Shown here piece by piece: positions 61,522 to 64,000 of a stretch of DNA of 64,000 nt. Location: NCBI GenBank assembly GCA_034670405.1, contig JAXDDX010000003.1, forward strand, positions 6,946,001 through 7,010,000, in the 5' to 3' direction. This DNA is from Hoplostethus atlanticus. Taxonomy: Eukaryota > Chordata > Actinopteri > Trachichthyiformes > Trachichthyidae. The notes under the pieces were generated by a model that was given only the letters and a program-made list of their open reading frames with translations, made no database searches and was not told where the DNA came from. Within the stretch, counting starts at the first letter, position 1. Every line of letters starts with the position of its first letter. A program made the position numbers and the translations under genes.

Positions 61522-61736
61522 GAATGTTACAGATAAAAAAGCAGACCAAATGGCAGAATGTAGAGAGGTATGGAGTGGTGAAACGACTTTGTGATGAAGT
61601 GACTTCACCTCTTTAATAAGTCCAGTAACACTTCGACAAAACAACCGCCGAATCTGGCAACTCAAAGCCTTCACAGTCACTCACTAACAAGATTTTTACA
61701 AGTCATGGCACATTCATCACCATACAGTCCATGGTG

Positions 61737-63989
61737 TCATGTACCTGAATTGCCAACATGTAATGCCTGAGTATCAATCATAGCAAGTTCCTCATCTTTC
61801 ACCCATTCATCCACAACTGGTGAAATGACAGATTTACGAGCTGGAGTCTGTACAGTTTTTAAAGTGCTAGGGGTGCCAGACCTCCGAGGGGGATTGAATG
61901 TCTTATTTACACATGGAGAAGCCATTGTGCCCACAGGGCAGAGCGGTGTTGGAGAGGCGATATGAGACAGGTAGTCCAGAGCTCTCCTTCTTTTCAGGCT
62001 TTTTGGATCTTTGTCTGCTGAAGAGTTTGCTGGAAGAGGGTTCCTGCTCAAAGGCGTGAATGATCCAAAGCTTCTGATTGGCTGCTGAGATGTCACCTGC
62101 AGGACAGAACAACACAAATTTTGAGCAACATGAATAGATAATATAGAGCGAATGCGGTGAACAAGTTGCAAGTACTACAATGAATACATAAAAAACTCAC
62201 GCAGGTCCTTGTGTCTTGTCTTCTATCTGTTCTGCAAACAGGAGTCCTCACTTGCAACGCAGGAGAAGAGATGGAACTCGGACCATCAGACTGGACGAAG
62301 TGTGAAAGCCTCTCCTCAGCACTCGTAAAAAAGTTCTCCTGACCCTAACACAGGATGAAAACTATCAAGTCGGCTTTCTTTCTGAAGCCTTTTATATTGC
62401 CACTGGAAATAGGATTAAAAACACATTAGTTGACATTAACAAGGGTGACAGTAGCTTTACAAGCCTTGGACTATGTTTTACCTGGACCAGGTTTCTGAGT
62501 TGGGTGACGGCTTCCTGTAGATGTACTTCCTTGGGGTTTGTAGAGAAAAGGGCCAGATCTCCAGCATATAGGACAGGAACGGGAGATGAGGACTGAGCCC
62601 TGAGCTGCAGGTTGCTCAGAGCCAACAGTGCCAGTGGCTTCACCATGTCTTCCAAGCCAGACTGGGCCAAGCTGCTGGAACAGCACACTTTAACAAAGGT
62701 CAGCTTCCCATCAACCAGATACAGCACAGGAGAGGGACCTGTAGTCAAAAGTGGTTGCAATTTTTCAATAAACAACATGGTAAACCTTTCAATACACAAT
62801 ACAGTAAAGAATAAATAAATCACCTACCCTGTCCCTCTATGATAGTGATGACATATCCTACAAGATCAACCTCTCCACACAGTGGGTGGAATTCTGGATT
62901 TAGAAGTTCATGAAAATTGGCAGATATCCTAGGTTGGAAATGTGCTGATAACCATTCCTGGGAAGCCTGAATGATAAAACAAATAATATGTCAGAGAAAA
63001 TGTTTTCATCATCCATCTCATTTAGTTTCTTCCCGTTTGGACTACTGCACTGTTCACCACTCTGAGTGGCTCCAGCTGGTCCAAAATGCTGCCAGACTTT
63101 TAACCAACACATGTCATAGATCACACATTACACCAGTGCTGGCCACTCTACATTGATTGCCTATTGAATGCAGAATTGATTTTAAAATTATTTTAAATCA
63201 CTTATAAAAGGCACTGCACAGGCTGGCCCCACTTTATATCTCAGAACTGCTATGTCCCCTTTCATCAGTGAGATCTCTCAGGTCTTCTGACCAAGGCCTT
63301 CTGGCTGTACCTAAAACCAGGCTGAAAACAAAGAGACTCCACTCCTTGGAACCGTCTCCCCTTAGTCATTAAAAATGCAGAGTCAGTTGCTGGTTTTAAG
63401 AAGCTTTTAAAAACTGACTTGTACTGTAAGCATTTTATTTTGTAACGTGTACAGAGGTACAAGGTACAGAGTTTTTACAATACCTGTAGGTCCTGAAACT
63501 GTGTTTTCTTAGTCACCGTGAGCTGAAGAGTTGCGCTACCAGTTCGCTTCTTTCCTTCAGAAGTGGTGAGGTTATAGACCCTGTGTCGACATCCTTCCTT
63601 CAGCAAAGACTGCAGATCCATGGAAGGTCGCCAAAGGTTCAGTAGGTAAACTGAAAGCAGGAGATTTCAACAGGATTTCAAACCAAGGGTCATAAATATA
63701 TGTAGAGACAGTAGAGCATTTCAACGCCCTTACCATCCTACTACTCGTCTTATTTACATGGAAAGGCCCACACTACAGAATAATACAAAAAGCAATTCTT
63801 AATACAGCTGAATAGACATATTAAGACATACCATTGCTGCCGAGTTGGTCCCTGGAGTCAGCAATGCAGAGTTTCCATACAGGAGTCACGTCTCGTTTGG
63901 GAAAGCTCCCGTTCTCCTCCTGTGCGTTCTCTAGGGCACGACGGTACTGTTCCTGCAGTTCAGCCTGCCTTTTCTCTACCAGAGAGCAC
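61737..63989 (-). CDS. brca2: BRCA2, last six exons (DNA-binding OB folds and C-terminus), partial at window edge
   Basis: Exons on the minus strand are 63989-63832, 63650-63484, 62966-62828, 62738-62482, 62338-62201 and 62096-61737, with the TGA stop at 61737-61739 and every phase matching. Recognisable blocks in order: KRDVTPVWKLCI (end of OB2), YLLNLWRPSMDLQSLLKEG, TKKTQFQDL, PRISANFHELLNPEF-PLCGEVDLVGYV, then OB3 (PVLYLVDGKL..., KPLALLALSNLQLR, LYAGDLALFSTNPKE). After these come ENFFTSAEERL, the nuclear-localisation block LKRRRALDYLS, FNPPRRSGTP, an S-P site (VISPV) and DEELAMIDTQAL. All parallel human BRCA2. It mediates loading of RAD51 in homologous recombination. It stops 7 residues after DTQAL, where human continues by about 60 to 70 residues. 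The 5' exons lie beyond 64,000. Confidence 0.95.
63002..63468 (+). mobile_element. LINE 3' fragment inside a brca2 intron
   Basis: In the intron 62,967-63,483 the plus strand reads SRLDYCTVHHSEWLQLVQNA, ARLLTNTCHRSHITPVLATL, HWLPI-, then AL-RLAPLYISELL, SVRSLRSSDQGLLAVP and TRLKTKRLHSLEP. This is the conserved C-terminal end of an L2/CR1-type LINE ORF2 (SRLDYCN...LVQNAAARL...HITPVL-LHWLP). It is antisense to brca2, with stops and frame shifts. Confidence 0.8.
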
Positions 63990-64000
63990 CTGTAGGTATG

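Noticed and set aside
61453-61680. 75-residue minus-strand ORF as an extra brca2 exon
   Set aside because: No similarity to the BRCA2 C-terminus, no good acceptor, and it overlaps the likely polyadenylation signal.
1-64000. CRISPR arrays, bacterial operons, phage or retroviral proviruses
   Set aside because: None of the expected repeats, long single-exon genes or paired long terminal repeats were seen; the window is ordinary fish chromosomal DNA with introns.

Overview
The window is vertebrate nuclear DNA, most likely from a teleost, probably a spiny-rayed (percomorph) fish. The reasons are compact multi-exon genes with GT-AG introns, teleost-style L2-type LINE and tRNA-derived repeats, many (CA)n microsatellites, and an HDAC gene of a kind known from fish but not mammals. 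I see no bacterial operons, CRISPR arrays or phage genes.

Layout. From 1 to about 25.6 kb lies the 5' part of a minus-strand DLC1/STARD-family RhoGAP gene. Three phase-0 coding exons (358, 48 and 49 codons) sit at 22.5-23.6, 17.5-17.7 and 16.2-16.3 kb. The first 16 kb is its downstream intron, rich in microsatellites. From 25.6 to 35.5 kb is intergenic DNA with a short candidate terminal-inverted-repeat element (28,801-29,486) and simple repeats. At 35.5-38.0 kb a seven-exon plus-strand gene encodes a complete 335-residue HDAC12-like deacetylase, with one GC-AG intron. Convergent to it, at 39.5-41.0 kb, are the last two coding exons of trmt9b (minus strand). I could not find its first coding exon.

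From 46.4 to 50.9 kb is a nest of transposons: a roughly 1.4 kb Harbinger-like element was split by a hAT-like element with an 8-bp target duplication. That hAT-like element was itself split by a second, inverted copy of the same Harbinger-like family, and that copy carries a further 0.38 kb insertion. A decayed L2-type LINE follows at 54.8-56.0 kb. On the minus strand are then a five-exon n4bp2l2 (57.8-60.5 kb, 517 residues) and the last six exons of brca2 (61.7-64.0 kb, running off the right edge), with another LINE fragment in one brca2 intron.

The genes do not form one pathway. brca2 acts in homologous recombination, n4bp2l2 carries a P-loop kinase-like fold, trmt9b is a tRNA methyltransferase-like protein, the HDAC is probably a zinc deacetylase, and the DLC1-like protein would be a Rho GTPase regulator. 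The mixture is notable for synteny: as recalled, trmt9b neighbours DLC1 on human 8p22, while BRCA2, N4BP2L2 and STARD13 lie together on human 13q13. All exon coordinates come from reading splice signals and reading phase by eye, not from transcripts.
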